DNA of 64,000 bases from Lysinibacillus fusiformis (GCF_003049525.1 NZ_PYWL01000001.1:62001-126000), one strand, 5' to 3'. Positions 35,954 to 46,155 are shown, counted from the first letter of the stretch. The notes: generated from the letters alone by a model not told the origin. Numbers and translations: made by a program.

Positions 35954-36531
35954 ATGGCAAAATTTCATCCTGATTACATGATTACTATGAAAGATTTTGT
36001 AAAAGAACACTCAGACCTATTACGAAAACAAACGCAAGACGTTGCCATACCAGTTCCCTTAGAGGACCGACATATATTATTTTCTATGCTTCAATATTTA
36101 AAAACAGCCAAGACCCGATTTTAATAAAAAAGTATAAACTCCGTCCTGGTAGTGGCCTCTCTGCCAATCAAATTGGCGTAGATAAGAGAATGTTTGCTGT
36201 ATTTTTTGAGAATCACGACCAAAAACATGAAATGATGTTCATTAACCCAAAAGTAATGAGCCATTCTTTCAATATGATCTATTTGCCTGAGGGTGAAGGG
36301 TGTCTGTCTGTTAATCGACCTGTTCACGGTTTTGTACCAAGATATGAACGAATTAAAGTAAAAGCCTATAATATTGATGGACAGGAATTTATTATGTCTT
36401 TAAAAGGCTATGAATCTATCGTTGTACAACATGAAATCGATCATTTAAACGGCATTATGTTTTATGATCGAATTAATAAAGATAACCCTTTTCAGCTACC
36501 TAAAAATGTTATTATTGAAAGCTTATATTAA
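35954..36531 (+). pseudogene. def: Peptide deformylase with a one-base frameshift
   Basis: Second-type deformylase similar to B. subtilis YkrB (about 190 aa), which removes formyl from nascent N-termini. The first frame reads MAKFHPDYMITMKDFVKE to MLQYLKTA, and AGGAGG precedes its ATG. Near 36107-36109 one base is missing, sending the frame to a stop at 36122-36124. The correct frame continues QDPILIKKYKLRPG through the three metal motifs GSGLSANQIG (motif 1, usually GxGLAAxQ), EGEGCLSV and QHEIDHLNGIMFYDR to 36531. All catalytic residues remain, so the lesion is recent or a sequencing error. Confidence 0.88.
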
Positions 36532-36550
36532 AAAAAATTAGCGGGCTATA

Positions 36551-37530
<980 letters not shown>

Positions 37531-37546
37531 TAAAACCTCATTTCTA

Positions 37547-37650
37547 GAATGTTTGTTCGGAATGTATGTTCTCATAATAAAGCGAACAAACGTTTTTGTC
37601 AAACACTTTTCGAACCTATGTTTGCATACGTGTTCGCATTCTGTTATACT
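37547..37650. promoter_or_regulatory. Divergent SOS control region of lexA and yneA
   Basis: Four LexA-type boxes (consensus CGAACN4GTTCG): GAATGTTTGTTC (37547-37558), GAATGTATGTTC (37560-37571), CGAACAAACGTTT (37583-37595) and CGAACCTATGTTTG (37611-37624). The yneA promoter (minus) is TTGACA (37597-37602), 17 nt, TATTAT (37574-37579), with box 3 in its spacer. The lexA promoter (plus) is TTGCAT (37622-37627), 17 nt, TATACT (37645-37650), with box 4 overlapping its -35. Confidence 0.85.
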
Positions 37651-37693
37651 ATCAAATAAGAAGATTGATATTAGAAAAAAGAGGTGAGCAATC

Positions 37694-38311
37694 ATGAAAA
37701 AAGTATCGAAAAGACAAGAGGACATTTTAGCGTTCATTAAAGACGAGGTACGAGCTAAAGGGTATCCGCCATCAGTCCGTGAAATCGGGGAAGCTGTTGG
37801 ACTTGCTTCAAGTTCAACTGTTCATGGTCATTTGGCTCGATTAGAACAAAAGGGTTTTATTCGTCGAGATCCAACTAAGCCACGTGCTATTGAAATTCTT
37901 GAGCCTGAGGAATCCATCCAAAAGCAACATGTCATCCATGTACCACTTGTAGGGAAGGTTACAGCAGGTTCTCCTATTACAGCTATCGAAAATATTGAAG
38001 AGTATTTCCCACTGCCAGATACATATGGCACGAGTGAGGATCAGTTATTCATGTTAGAAATTATGGGTGAATCGATGATTGAAGCAGGAATTTTAGATGG
38101 TGACTTAGTGATCGTAAAGCAAAAGTCAACGGCCATTAACGGAGACATTGTTGTAGCCATGACAGCTGAGGATGAAGCTACTGTAAAACGCTTCTTTAAG
38201 GAAAAAAACCATTTCCGTTTACAGCCTGAAAATTCATCAATGGAACCGATTATCGTCGATCAAGTATCAATTTTGGGACAAGTTGTTGGTCTTTACCGCC
38301 GTGTACATTAA
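37694..38311 (+). CDS. lexA: SOS repressor LexA
   Basis: Repressor of 205 aa that cleaves itself when RecA filaments form. The winged helix (about 1-65) includes [20 protein letters not shown]. The cleavage site is Ala91-Gly92 in GKVTAGSP. The catalytic serine is Ser127 in [15 protein letters not shown], and the lysine is Lys165 in [16 protein letters not shown] precedes the ATG. It autoregulates through the boxes upstream. Confidence 0.97.
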   Translation: MKKVSKRQEDILAFIKDEVRAKGYPPSVREIGEAVGLASSSTVHGHLARLEQKGFIRRDPTKPRAIEILEPEESIQKQHVIHVPLVGKVTAGSPITAIENIEEYFPLPDTYGTSEDQLFMLEIMGESMIEAGILDGDLVIVKQKSTAINGDIVVAMTAEDEATVKRFFKEKNHFRLQPENSSMEPIIVDQVSILGQVVGLYRRVH

Positions 38312-38372
38312 TTAAATGAGGGTTTGAGGATTGTGTTCCTTCACTGAGCATATATCCTCTTTTTTACGCAAA

Positions 38373-38404
38373 AAAAAGAATCCATTAACTATTGGATTCT
38401 TTTT
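38373..38404 (+). terminator. Bidirectional terminator between lexA and puuD
   Basis: AAAAAGAATCCA pairs with TGGATTCTTTTT (12 bp, 8-nt loop). Flanking A and T runs let it serve both converging genes. Confidence 0.9.
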
Positions 38405-38416
38405 ACAATGACCTCT

Positions 38417-39139
38417 CTATGCTTCTTTTTTAAATTTCAAGCTCGCTTCAACAAATGCTGCAAATAACTTTTGTGCATGCTGATCTCCCGCTACAGCTAA
38501 TTCCTCTGGGTGCCATTGGACAGCCAAACAGAATGGTAATTCTTCATGCACCACTGCTTCAATAATGCCATCACTTGATTTCGCTGCAACTTTTAAATTC
38601 TCCGCTAGTACATTCACTGACTGATGATGAAAAGAATTGACGGCAATTTTCTCTTGTTCCAGAATAGTCGCTAATAAATTCTCCGCAATAATTTGTACAT
38701 AATGCGTTGCTACTGACCTACCAGCTTGTTGCATATGTTTGATTAGCTTCGTACTATAATGGTCACTATCAATGTCCTGATATAACGTCCCACCTAATGC
38801 AACATTTAATATTTGGATACCCCGACAAATGCCAAAAATAGGCATTTTCCGTACAAATGCAGCCTCAATTAATGCTAATTCCACGGCATCTCTAGCTGGA
38901 TGAATTTTACCTAGCTTTGGTGAAGGCTCCGCTCCAAATAGAAAAGGATGTACATCATAGCCTCCCGATAGCATTAAGCCATCCGTAAGGGCTAAAATTT
39001 GAGCAGCATCTTCCTCCACACCTAACGGAATAATAAGGGGGATACCACCCGCCTTAATAATACTTTTGCTGTAAGCAGCATTTAAATGAGCTGATAAATC
39101 ATCTTCTACAAAAGCTGTAATTCCAATAATCGGCTTCAC
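38417..39139 (-). CDS. Gamma-glutamyl-GABA hydrolase family protein (PuuD-like)
   Basis: Class I glutamine amidotransferase-like hydrolase of 240 aa (peptidase C26). The nucleophile Cys near 105 is in GICRGIQILNVALGGTLYQD; the His-Glu pair is in VQWHPEE near the C-terminus. PuuD splits gamma-glutamyl-GABA in putrescine breakdown; other members act on spermidine or folate conjugates, so the substrate is open. The GTG at 39137-39139 has GGAGGGG 6 nt before it; a second GTG five codons upstream is the frame's limit. Confidence 0.85.
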   Translation of the reverse strand: MKPIIGITAFVEDDLSAHLNAAYSKSIIKAGGIPLIIPLGVEEDAAQILALTDGLMLSGGYDVHPFLFGAEPSPKLGKIHPARDAVELALIEAAFVRKMPIFGICRGIQILNVALGGTLYQDIDSDHYSTKLIKHMQQAGRSVATHYVQIIAENLLATILEQEKIAVNSFHHQSVNVLAENLKVAAKSSDGIIEAVVHEELPFCLAVQWHPEELAVAGDQHAQKLFAAFVEASLKFKKEA

Positions 39140-39173
39140 TTGATTCCCCTCCACAACATTGAAGATTAAACAC

Positions 39174-39926
39174 TTACCAATAACCTAAATACCAATTGAT
39201 GAACGAATCTCCGTAGAAATAAACAATAGTAGCGGCTAATGCAATAGATGGACCAAAGGGAATATGTGTTTGTCTTCCTTGTTTATGCTTTAATAAGACA
39301 ACTATTCCGATTATCATACCTATGATAGCGGCAATAAATAAAGTCAACAACGTATGAATAGTACCGAGAACGAGACCAATTAAAAAGAAGAATTTAATAT
39401 CGCCCCCTCCCATTCCACCTTTCGATAAGACCGCAATACTGTATAATATGCCAAAACCAACGAGTGCACCCACTAGGCTGTCCCACCAAGGTGTTAAGGG
39501 TGACAGTACACGTCCTATGACCAAAAAAGGCAAAAAGAATAAAAGAATCTTATCTGGAATTAACAGATAGATAAAATCTGAAACAACTATAATGACTAAC
39601 AATGAGATGAACGATAAAGCTACTATAAATTCTAAACTCCAGTTTAGCTCCAAATAAGCAAAGGCGAATAAACCCCCAGTTAACAATTCTATCACTGGAT
39701 ATAGCCAAGAAATTTTAAAGCCACAGCCTCTACATGTTCCTCTTAAAAACAGATAAGACAATACTGGCACTAAATCAAGAGCCGTCAATTGTCTCTGACA
39801 GCTCGTACAATGGGAGGAAGGATATACAAGAGACTCCTTCCGCGGCACACGTAAGCCAACTACATTATAAAAAGAGCCAAAGACTAGACCAACTAAAAAA
39901 ATGATAATTGTATAAGCCATTTCCAA
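39174..39926 (-). CDS. comC: Prepilin peptidase ComC
   Basis: Membrane aspartyl protease and N-methylase of 250 aa that processes type IV-like (ComG) pseudopilins for DNA uptake. The cytosolic loop has two CXXC pairs (Cys40/43 and Cys65/68) for the methylase domain. The catalytic GxGD lies in GGMGGGDIKFFF, with the other Asp in the ILVVSDFIYL-type VVSDFIYLLIP. About seven membrane segments. The TTG at 39924-39926 is 8 nt after AGGAGG; an ATG two codons later is the alternative. No comG genes lie in the window. Confidence 0.9.
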   Translation of the reverse strand: MEMAYTIIIFLVGLVFGSFYNVVGLRVPRKESLVYPSSHCTSCQRQLTALDLVPVLSYLFLRGTCRGCGFKISWLYPVIELLTGGLFAFAYLELNWSLEFIVALSFISLLVIIVVSDFIYLLIPDKILLFFLPFLVIGRVLSPLTPWWDSLVGALVGFGILYSIAVLSKGGMGGGDIKFFFLIGLVLGTIHTLLTLFIAAIIGMIIGIVVLLKHKQGRQTHIPFGPSIALAATIVYFYGDSFINWYLGYW

Positions 39927-39945
39927 ATTTATGTCCTCCTAAACC

Positions 39946-39981
39946 AATAGGCGCCCATACAATAAGTATGATGCGCCTATT
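39946..39981. promoter_or_regulatory. GC-rich hairpin ahead of comC
   Basis: AATAGGCGC (39946-39954) pairs with GCGCCTATT (39973-39981); an inner ATAC/GTAT stem extends it. No T-run follows on either strand within 6 nt. It lies 10-20 nt before the comC ribosome site and could affect comC expression or be an old terminator. Confidence 0.45.
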
Positions 39982-40148
39982 CATATAATTATTGTAGTCT
40001 TGCTCAGCAATCCACGTATCGAATGTTATTCAAAACAATGGACATTGAAAATGAGTGATGTATTTGAAGAATATTTCATAAAAGGTTTGAAGTCATACGG
40101 TACGAAGAAAGAGGGAGTAGAGTAAGAGTAGTATCAGTTTAGCACAAT

Positions 40149-40182
40149 ATAAAAGAGATTCCAAAAATCATTGGAATCTCTT
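40149..40182 (-). terminator. Terminator after the DUF2339 gene
   Basis: AAGAGATTCCA (40153-40163) pairs perfectly with TGGAATCTCTT (40172-40182). The minus strand continues TTATATTG. Confidence 0.8.
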
Positions 40183-40186
40183 CAAT

Positions 40187-42304
40187 TTATTTCCTCAGCA
40201 ACCTACCTGACAACAGCATGCCAATGCCACCAATTGTTATAAATAGAACAGCTCTAATTAATAAATCAAGGGCTGATAAGTCAAAGAAAATAAGCTTGAT
40301 AAACGCAATGACTAAAATAACAAAACCTGTAGTACGAAGCGTTTTTAAATGTTGTGTGGAACTAAGCCATAGCGAAATGCTCGCTGTGAGGAATAATGTA
40401 ATCGTTGTAAGAGCTATACTTAGCTTCCAATCAAGTAGATGACTATACGTAAATTGATGAACAAGCCCCCATATTGAGATCATTGTGAGTACGACACCTG
40501 AGCTAACAATAGTGTCTACATATTTCCCCATTCGCTCTTCATACAGCCGATAAATACGGCCCTTTACTAGAACGTCTACAATAATCGCCATAATTACTGC
40601 TATATAAACTAATCTGGTCATCATATTTAAGCTATCCATCATAGAAGGCTTTGTGCTGATCATCAAAGATAATACTATAAAGAATGCTCCAAGGACAGGT
40701 GTTAAAGCACGCCCTTTGAATTTCTCTGACACGAGCAGAGATCCTGCAAACAAAGCAGCTAGTGCAATACACATCAAATACTGAATACCATTTGTTGCCG
40801 CGAAATAGGCTGAATCTAGTTTGCTCATATATGCTAAGAAGTAGCCTGTGGCTATTACTGCTAAAATATCTATGGCATATAAATCCTTCATGACTTTCTC
40901 AAAAGGTGATAACGTTTCTTTTGGGCGTCTAGCATACAAGTAAATGACTACTAGATAAATAATTGGCATGAACAGACTTAAATGCTCAAAGCTAATAAAT
41001 GGTGTCGGTTCATGGAAAATGAAGTTTAGCAATAATGTAATCACAAGGAAAAATGATGTGACTACCTTCATCATACTGGCACGTAATCGTAAGCTCATCA
41101 TTACACCTGCAAAAGCGATCAATGGATATAGTAAATCATCCACTTTATCAGGGATATTCATAATAAGTAGCGTATTACATACGGCAATAAACGCGAGTGT
41201 TATAGCACTATCAAATACTTCCTGCCATTTTTGACGATGACTATAAAACGCTAATGCTATTAATAAACCAATGAAAATAAGTAGCACCGCTTCTCCATAT
41301 TCGAGTGAACGTATGATCAGGTTCATCAGCAATAAACTAAATGACCCTAACGAAAATTGGAGGCCAATATGAAGAGGTTTCCATTTAGATTGTGCATTAT
41401 ATAATCGACACCAGCTTACATAAAAGATTGCTAGTATAGCAAGTAAACCAAAAGCAAAGACAACTTGCTTGTCATGATTCATAAATGCTACAACACCTAT
41501 TGCTAGCACTGAGAAAAAGGTTGAAATATAAAGAGCAAGCTTTTGCTTGTGCTGTTGGACAACCAATTGCAGCATGGCAAATAAAACGATAACAAATAGT
41601 AAAATAATGACGGCACTAAAGTCCATATATTCTAATAAATAAGGTAGTAATAACGAGGTAAAAGCAACAAAAATAGTTAATGCCTCATTTTTCTTTAAGT
41701 AACTTATGGCAATACCATAGCCAATATAAAGAACCGTAATACCAAGCGCTGGTGTAAGATGGATGATTTCATACAAAATGGCACTAGCTGCAGTCGTTAA
41801 TATCCCAACAATGAATGCTCCACCATATAATGAGACCGTAATAGCAGGTGAGCCTACTTTTCTACGTTCCAGAATATAAGCGATAATCGCCAATCCTACC
41901 GATAATGAATAGGCAAGGATGATTTTCACGCCATTCGATAAATAACCATAGTCACTAACAAGTTTGAGACCCCAAAGTACCCCCATAACTAAAATAACCA
42001 TGAATACTTTTGGAAGTGCCCACATAACACGTTCCTCCATCGATGGCTGTGGTTGCACCTCTTTTTGTGCTGTTTTGACTGGGGTAGACTTCGGCTCCAC
42101 TGTCGGTTTCGGTGTTGGTGTTGGTGTTGGTGTTGGTGTTGGTGTTGGTTGTATTGGAACCGATTGCTCGATCATGGACTGTCTTGCATCAAGAGTATTT
42201 ATTTTTTCATTGCTTTGAATTCGCCTTAATTCACTTAACTCCTGACGTAAATCTGCCATTTCCTCCTCAAGTTTAGCCACTCTTCGTTCCATTTCAAGGG
42301 ACAT
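40187..42304 (-). CDS. DUF2339 large membrane protein
   Basis: Protein of 705 aa. An N-terminal coiled coil (about 3-45, rich in Glu, Leu and Arg) is followed by a low-complexity Thr-Pro linker (about 53-66) encoded by a tandem hexamer repeat, then about 20 hydrophobic segments from residue 95 to the end. This plan is that of the DUF2339 family, whose function is unknown. The transmembrane core is continuous, with only short loops. It stands alone between comC and an orphan holin. A transport or envelope role would be a guess. Confidence 0.85.
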   Translation of the reverse strand: MSLEMERRVAKLEEEMADLRQELSELRRIQSNEKINTLDARQSMIEQSVPIQPTPTPTPTPTPTPKPTVEPKSTPVKTAQKEVQPQPSMEERVMWALPKVFMVILVMGVLWGLKLVSDYGYLSNGVKIILAYSLSVGLAIIAYILERRKVGSPAITVSLYGGAFIVGILTTAASAILYEIIHLTPALGITVLYIGYGIAISYLKKNEALTIFVAFTSLLLPYLLEYMDFSAVIILLFVIVLFAMLQLVVQQHKQKLALYISTFFSVLAIGVVAFMNHDKQVVFAFGLLAILAIFYVSWCRLYNAQSKWKPLHIGLQFSLGSFSLLLMNLIIRSLEYGEAVLLIFIGLLIALAFYSHRQKWQEVFDSAITLAFIAVCNTLLIMNIPDKVDDLLYPLIAFAGVMMSLRLRASMMKVVTSFFLVITLLLNFIFHEPTPFISFEHLSLFMPIIYLVVIYLYARRPKETLSPFEKVMKDLYAIDILAVIATGYFLAYMSKLDSAYFAATNGIQYLMCIALAALFAGSLLVSEKFKGRALTPVLGAFFIVLSLMISTKPSMMDSLNMMTRLVYIAVIMAIIVDVLVKGRIYRLYEERMGKYVDTIVSSGVVLTMISIWGLVHQFTYSHLLDWKLSIALTTITLFLTASISLWLSSTQHLKTLRTTGFVILVIAFIKLIFFDLSALDLLIRAVLFITIGGIGMLLSGRLLRK
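42111..42149 (-). repeat. Hexanucleotide tandem repeat in the DUF2339 gene
   Basis: Six and a half copies of GGTGTT on the plus strand (CCAACA on the coding strand), encoding alternating Pro and Thr. A change of one unit adds or removes two residues without a frameshift. Confidence 0.9.
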
Positions 42305-42386
42305 TCAATCATCCTCCCCACTTTATCAATTTTCTAACATTATAACATATTTATCCTTATTGTAAAATTACACTTTTTTGAATAAT

Positions 42387-42638
42387 TTATCGTGGTCTCC
42401 TATACATTAATGCCTTTTCACTATCACTTGTACCTTTTGTCGTTGGGTCCACTATGACACCCATTAATACAAGAATAGATAGAACTGTATTTAAAATAGA
42501 TGCAATTTGCTCACTCATTGCAGCTGTCAAATCAAAGCCGAAAATCGCCCCTACTTGTTGTGCGAGTAAGAGTAACAATGAAAATAGCCCTAGTAAAAAT
42601 GGTATATGTTGAAGACGAACCTTCCAGTTAATTCTCAT
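42387..42638 (-). CDS. Phage holin (phi-LC3 type), orphan
   Basis: Protein of 83 aa with two hydrophobic segments (about 12-32 and 44-64) and the phi-LC3 holin tail, visible as VIVDPTTKGTSDSEKALMYR. The start MRINWKVRLQ is also typical. Holins form membrane lesions that let phage endolysin out. No endolysin or phage structural gene is near, so this is either a relic or a recruited gene for lysis, protein release or spore functions. A purine-rich AGGTGAG lies before the ATG. Confidence 0.85.
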   Translation of the reverse strand: MRINWKVRLQHIPFLLGLFSLLLLLAQQVGAIFGFDLTAAMSEQIASILNTVLSILVLMGVIVDPTTKGTSDSEKALMYRRPR

Positions 42639-42876
42639 AAAAGCTCACCTCCCCCCCTCTTGACCCAGTATATGCAGGGAGGTTATGTGACACATATGCA
42701 AAAATGGAGCTTTTGACAAGTTTACTAGGTGTTTTTAATAATAATTTGCGAACTAAACTATTTTCGAGTGACGAGACAGACCAGTTGTAACCAGAATGCC
42801 AAATTCATATAGTTAGTTAGGTTGCATCCTGGAGGAGATGCTCGCCAATTTACTGAAATCGAGGGTGATTGAGATA

Positions 42877-43878
42877 GTGTACGAGTGGAACGCATTGAGA
42901 ACTATTGCTTGTTTAAGTATTGTGCTATTGCACGCAACGACAAATATTGAAATTATTAATGGCTTTATTGATCAACCATTCTATCAATTTTTTAGACTAT
43001 TACTATGTGCCGCTACACCCATTTTCATTTTATTATCTATACTAATATTAGCTAATCGCTATCAACATCAGCTACCTTCCCATTTTTTATGGCATCGATT
43101 TCAGTTTATTGTCATGCCGTTTGTAGCTGCTGGTATTTTATATGCGGCTAATGCAGCCTTTCATTATCACGAAAATTTTTGGAATGCCTTGTATCGTCAC
43201 ATTATTTTAGGGGATTTTTCTGGCTGGTTTGTCATGACCATTTTTCAGCTCTATATTCTCTTTTTTATTGTGAAAAAATATCAGCTATCCAGTATATGGT
43301 TTGCTCCTATTATGTTCTTACTGGGGATTTTTTATATGACACTAGCAAAATTAAATCTAGATACCTTCGTAGAAAATGATCATTTTATGCGACTGCTCTT
43401 CATAGGCTGGCTTCCTTATTTTGTATTTGCCTATTTCATTGGTCGTCATTATGAAAAATTCACGTATTATATCGTTAAATATAAGTTCTTTACCGTTTTA
43501 TCGGTCATACTTGCAACAGTCATGATCTATATAAATTATTATTTAGGCGACCAGCAAATTACATCACGAAGAATCGATATGATGCTATTCGTGTTAGCGA
43601 TGACGATTTTTATTTTAGCGTTTGCTCAAATTTTGCCTAAGCTCCCCTTCATCCATATCATCAGTCGTTATTCCTTTGGTATCTTTTTAATTCACTGGCT
43701 TATTCAAGAATATCTAGCACCCTATAGTGCCTTACTCCCTACTACTTCTCTACAAGTTACTTCACTTTTTCTAGCTACTTTACTCGTCTGTATGCTGCTC
43801 ATAAAAATTATTTCCTTTCTCCCCTTTAGTGCTTACTTGATCGGCAAATCTCACCAAAAAAAGCCAATCCGTGATTAA
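42877..43878 (+). CDS. Acyltransferase family 3 membrane protein
   Basis: Integral membrane acyltransferase of about 333 aa with ten predicted membrane segments. The conserved N-terminal YEWNALRTIACLSIVLLHAT carries the catalytic-type His, and RFQFIVMPFV is a typical next motif. Family members O-acylate surface sugars, peptidoglycan or antibiotics; no acceptor is suggested by neighbours. The GTG at 42877 has GGTGA 8 nt before it; an ATG at 42838 is only 2 nt from GGAGG and is the alternative. Confidence 0.85.
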   Translation: MYEWNALRTIACLSIVLLHATTNIEIINGFIDQPFYQFFRLLLCAATPIFILLSILILANRYQHQLPSHFLWHRFQFIVMPFVAAGILYAANAAFHYHENFWNALYRHIILGDFSGWFVMTIFQLYILFFIVKKYQLSSIWFAPIMFLLGIFYMTLAKLNLDTFVENDHFMRLLFIGWLPYFVFAYFIGRHYEKFTYYIVKYKFFTVLSVILATVMIYINYYLGDQQITSRRIDMMLFVLAMTIFILAFAQILPKLPFIHIISRYSFGIFLIHWLIQEYLAPYSALLPTTSLQVTSLFLATLLVCMLLIKIISFLPFSAYLIGKSHQKKPIRD

Positions 43879-44052
43879 GGTAAAAATTTGCTACAATGGA
43901 TAATAGTTCATTAATTATGGCGAGTACATTTATTACGTGTTGAGAATTTTAACATCATTTTAGAATGTATTTCCCTATACTTTTCGGAAGTACTTTCTTT
44001 TAAGTGTCTTCTTATTAATTACTGCTAGCATGATTAGGAGGAAATGAACAGA

Positions 44053-44784
44053 ATGAAACAAAAAGTGATTGCCAAAATAATTGGCTTAGAGTTTCTTATC
44101 ATACTTTTCTATGTTGGTAACGGAGCTTTTGTTTCTATTAAACAACCATCTGGCCCTTTGTTACAGTTTGTTATGTTAGTTCCGCTAGCATTGGGACTCT
44201 TCTTTTATATTGCTCTGAAAAAAAACTGGCAAATGTATTTCTTTCATCCCATTCAAAAGAATCATTTATTAATGATTTTACCGCTACTTTTCGTTTTAGG
44301 AATCATCTTTGTAAGTACAAAAGGATTAAATCTCACATCATTTAGCGATCTTATTTTTATGTTTTTAATGCAAGTGCTTATTGTGGCATTTATAGAAGAG
44401 ACCGTATTTAGGGGCCTTATGCTGCGAATACTTCTTGCCAAAGGTGCATTTACAGCGGTATTCATTTCTAGTTTATTGTTTGGCATTACACATGCTTTAC
44501 AATTACTTGGTGGGCAATCGCTTGAAGATACTATTATGCAAATCATCTATGCCCTTTTAGTGGGCCTTGTTCTTTCTTTACTTATTTTAGATGGGCAATC
44601 GATTATTATTACGATTCTTTTCCATGGATTCAATAATTTCTTTAACTTTATGGGAAATGTAGAGAGCCCTACGCTTAGTGGTTATCTTATTATTTTAGTG
44701 TTATTTGTCTATATACTTGTTTTATGGAAGCGAGTAAAGAAATCCTATGCTATTAATTTCATGAAAAATGCCAAGTCCACCTAG
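44053..44784 (+). CDS. CPBP-family intramembrane metalloprotease
   Basis: Membrane protein of 243 aa with about eight segments and the CPBP (CAAX protease and bacteriocin-processing) motifs: EETVFRG (Glu115-Glu116, Arg120), FGITHAL (His147) and HGFNNFFNF. These form the glutamate metal site of Rce1-like proteases. Substrates may be pheromones, bacteriocins or membrane anti-sigma factors; none is evident here. The ATG at 44053 is 10 nt after AGGAGG; the ATG at 44044 is too close to it. Confidence 0.85.
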   Translation: MKQKVIAKIIGLEFLIILFYVGNGAFVSIKQPSGPLLQFVMLVPLALGLFFYIALKKNWQMYFFHPIQKNHLLMILPLLFVLGIIFVSTKGLNLTSFSDLIFMFLMQVLIVAFIEETVFRGLMLRILLAKGAFTAVFISSLLFGITHALQLLGGQSLEDTIMQIIYALLVGLVLSLLILDGQSIIITILFHGFNNFFNFMGNVESPTLSGYLIILVLFVYILVLWKRVKKSYAINFMKNAKST

Positions 44785-44797
44785 GGCTTGGCATTTT
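44765..44797 (+). terminator. Bidirectional terminator at the CPBP gene end
   Basis: AAAATGCCAAG (44765-44775) pairs with CTTGGCATTTT (44787-44797); it spans the stop codon. Both strands end in a T-run. Confidence 0.88.
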
Positions 44798-44799
44798 GA

Positions 44800-46155
44800 T
44801 TAGAATAAAAGGTGTCCCACTAATGCAGCAATTGGAAGTGAGATAAGTGTACGTAATATAAATATCACCACTAAATCGAAAAATTTCAATGGAATTTTCG
44901 TACCTAAAATAAGTCCACCCACCTCAGACATATAAATTAACTGTGTGACAGAAACAACTGCTATGACAAATCTAGTGGTATCAGATTCAATACCCGCACC
45001 TAAAATAGAAGGGAGGAACATATCAGCAAAGCCCACCACCATTGTTTGTGCAGCTTCTGCCGCTTCTGGTAAGCCAAGTACCGTTAAAATAGGCTCGAAG
45101 GGTTTGCCTAAAATCACAAAGATACTTGTAAATTCAGCCAGCATCAGAGCAACCGTACCAAAAGCCATTACAATAGGCGCAACACCTATCCATAAATCAA
45201 TGACATTTCTAGATCCATCTTTTATAAATTTGCGTGGATCACGATTGGCATGGGCAACAGCTAGTGCATTTTCTAAACCATGTGAGACTAAATTATAGCC
45301 CTCTGGTAATTCCTCACGTGAATAGTCTACAGGCGTACCATCTATATAGGTATCTTCCTTTTGTGCAAGTGGATAGATACGAGGCATAATAATCGCTAAT
45401 ACAATTCCACAAAAGACAACTGTTAAATAGTAAGGAATAAAATAGCGTGCCAAATGAACCGTATCCAATACTACGATACAAAATGTAATAGATACTACAG
45501 AGAAGCTTGTTGCAATAATGGCTGCTTCTTTTTTGGTGTAGTTCCCCATTTCATATTGTTTACTTGTCATTAACACACCAATCGTTCCATCACCGACCCA
45601 TGATGTAAGGGCATCAATGGAAGATCGTCCTGGACTTTTAAATAGGGGGCGCATAATTCTCACCATCATTGTACCGAAAAATTCAAGAAGTCCGAAATTA
45701 GTCAAAAACGGCAGAAGGAATCCTGCAAACAAGAAGATGGTAAATAAAAATGTTACAAGTCCACCATTAGGGTCCATCAGTAATCCACCAGTATTTTCGT
45801 TATTGATGGCAAAAGGACCAAAGTTAAAGACAACCATCGAAGCAAAAACTAAGCCGATACAGCGGGTAATCGTCCAAAACCAATTAACATAAAACAATGT
45901 ATCTAAAATACTTGGCTCTTTCACGTTTTTACGTGGTATAAATTTAGCCATAAGTGCGCCAATTGCTGAAATGGCAAACATAATAATTGTAAAATAACTA
46001 ATGATAGGAGCAACAATAGTTGCTAAAACATTTGCTAAAATCGCAATCGGTACCTTCCAGCCTTCTTCTGTTAAGACAGGTGTCATAAATAAAAAAATAC
46101 CAATTAAAGAAGGGATAATAAAATAAACATATGTAGAAACAGCATACTTTTTCAT
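44800..46155 (-). CDS. YjiH-family nucleoside-recognition transporter-like protein
   Basis: Polytopic membrane protein of 451 aa with about ten segments. Two Gate (nucleoside recognition) type halves are visible, with SWVGDGTIGVLMTSKQYEMG and FADMFLPSILGAGIESD as the polar, conserved parts. The family is called YjiH and is assumed to move or sense a small molecule; its substrate is not known. Related Gate proteins include SpmA/SpmB and CNT transporters. It stands alone, with a 394-nt gene-free region upstream. Confidence 0.8.
   Translation of the reverse strand: MKKYAVSTYVYFIIPSLIGIFLFMTPVLTEEGWKVPIAILANVLATIVAPIISYFTIIMFAISAIGALMAKFIPRKNVKEPSILDTLFYVNWFWTITRCIGLVFASMVVFNFGPFAINNENTGGLLMDPNGGLVTFLFTIFLFAGFLLPFLTNFGLLEFFGTMMVRIMRPLFKSPGRSSIDALTSWVGDGTIGVLMTSKQYEMGNYTKKEAAIIATSFSVVSITFCIVVLDTVHLARYFIPYYLTVVFCGIVLAIIMPRIYPLAQKEDTYIDGTPVDYSREELPEGYNLVSHGLENALAVAHANRDPRKFIKDGSRNVIDLWIGVAPIVMAFGTVALMLAEFTSIFVILGKPFEPILTVLGLPEAAEAAQTMVVGFADMFLPSILGAGIESDTTRFVIAVVSVTQLIYMSEVGGLILGTKIPLKFFDLVVIFILRTLISLPIAALVGHLLF

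Noticed and set aside
40051-40125. 24-codon frame after comC upstream region (MSDVFEEYF start)
   Set aside because: No ribosome site, no continuation in other frames, and it lies between a terminator and a hairpin; treated as chance.
42111-42149. Short regular repeats that might suggest a CRISPR array
   Set aside because: The 6-nt unit is uninterrupted, lies inside a reading frame and encodes Pro-Thr; there are no spacers.
45617-45892. Long open frame on the plus strand inside the YjiH gene
   Set aside because: It is antisense to a clearly coding membrane protein and has no ribosome site; the same holds for the other antisense frames inside coding genes.
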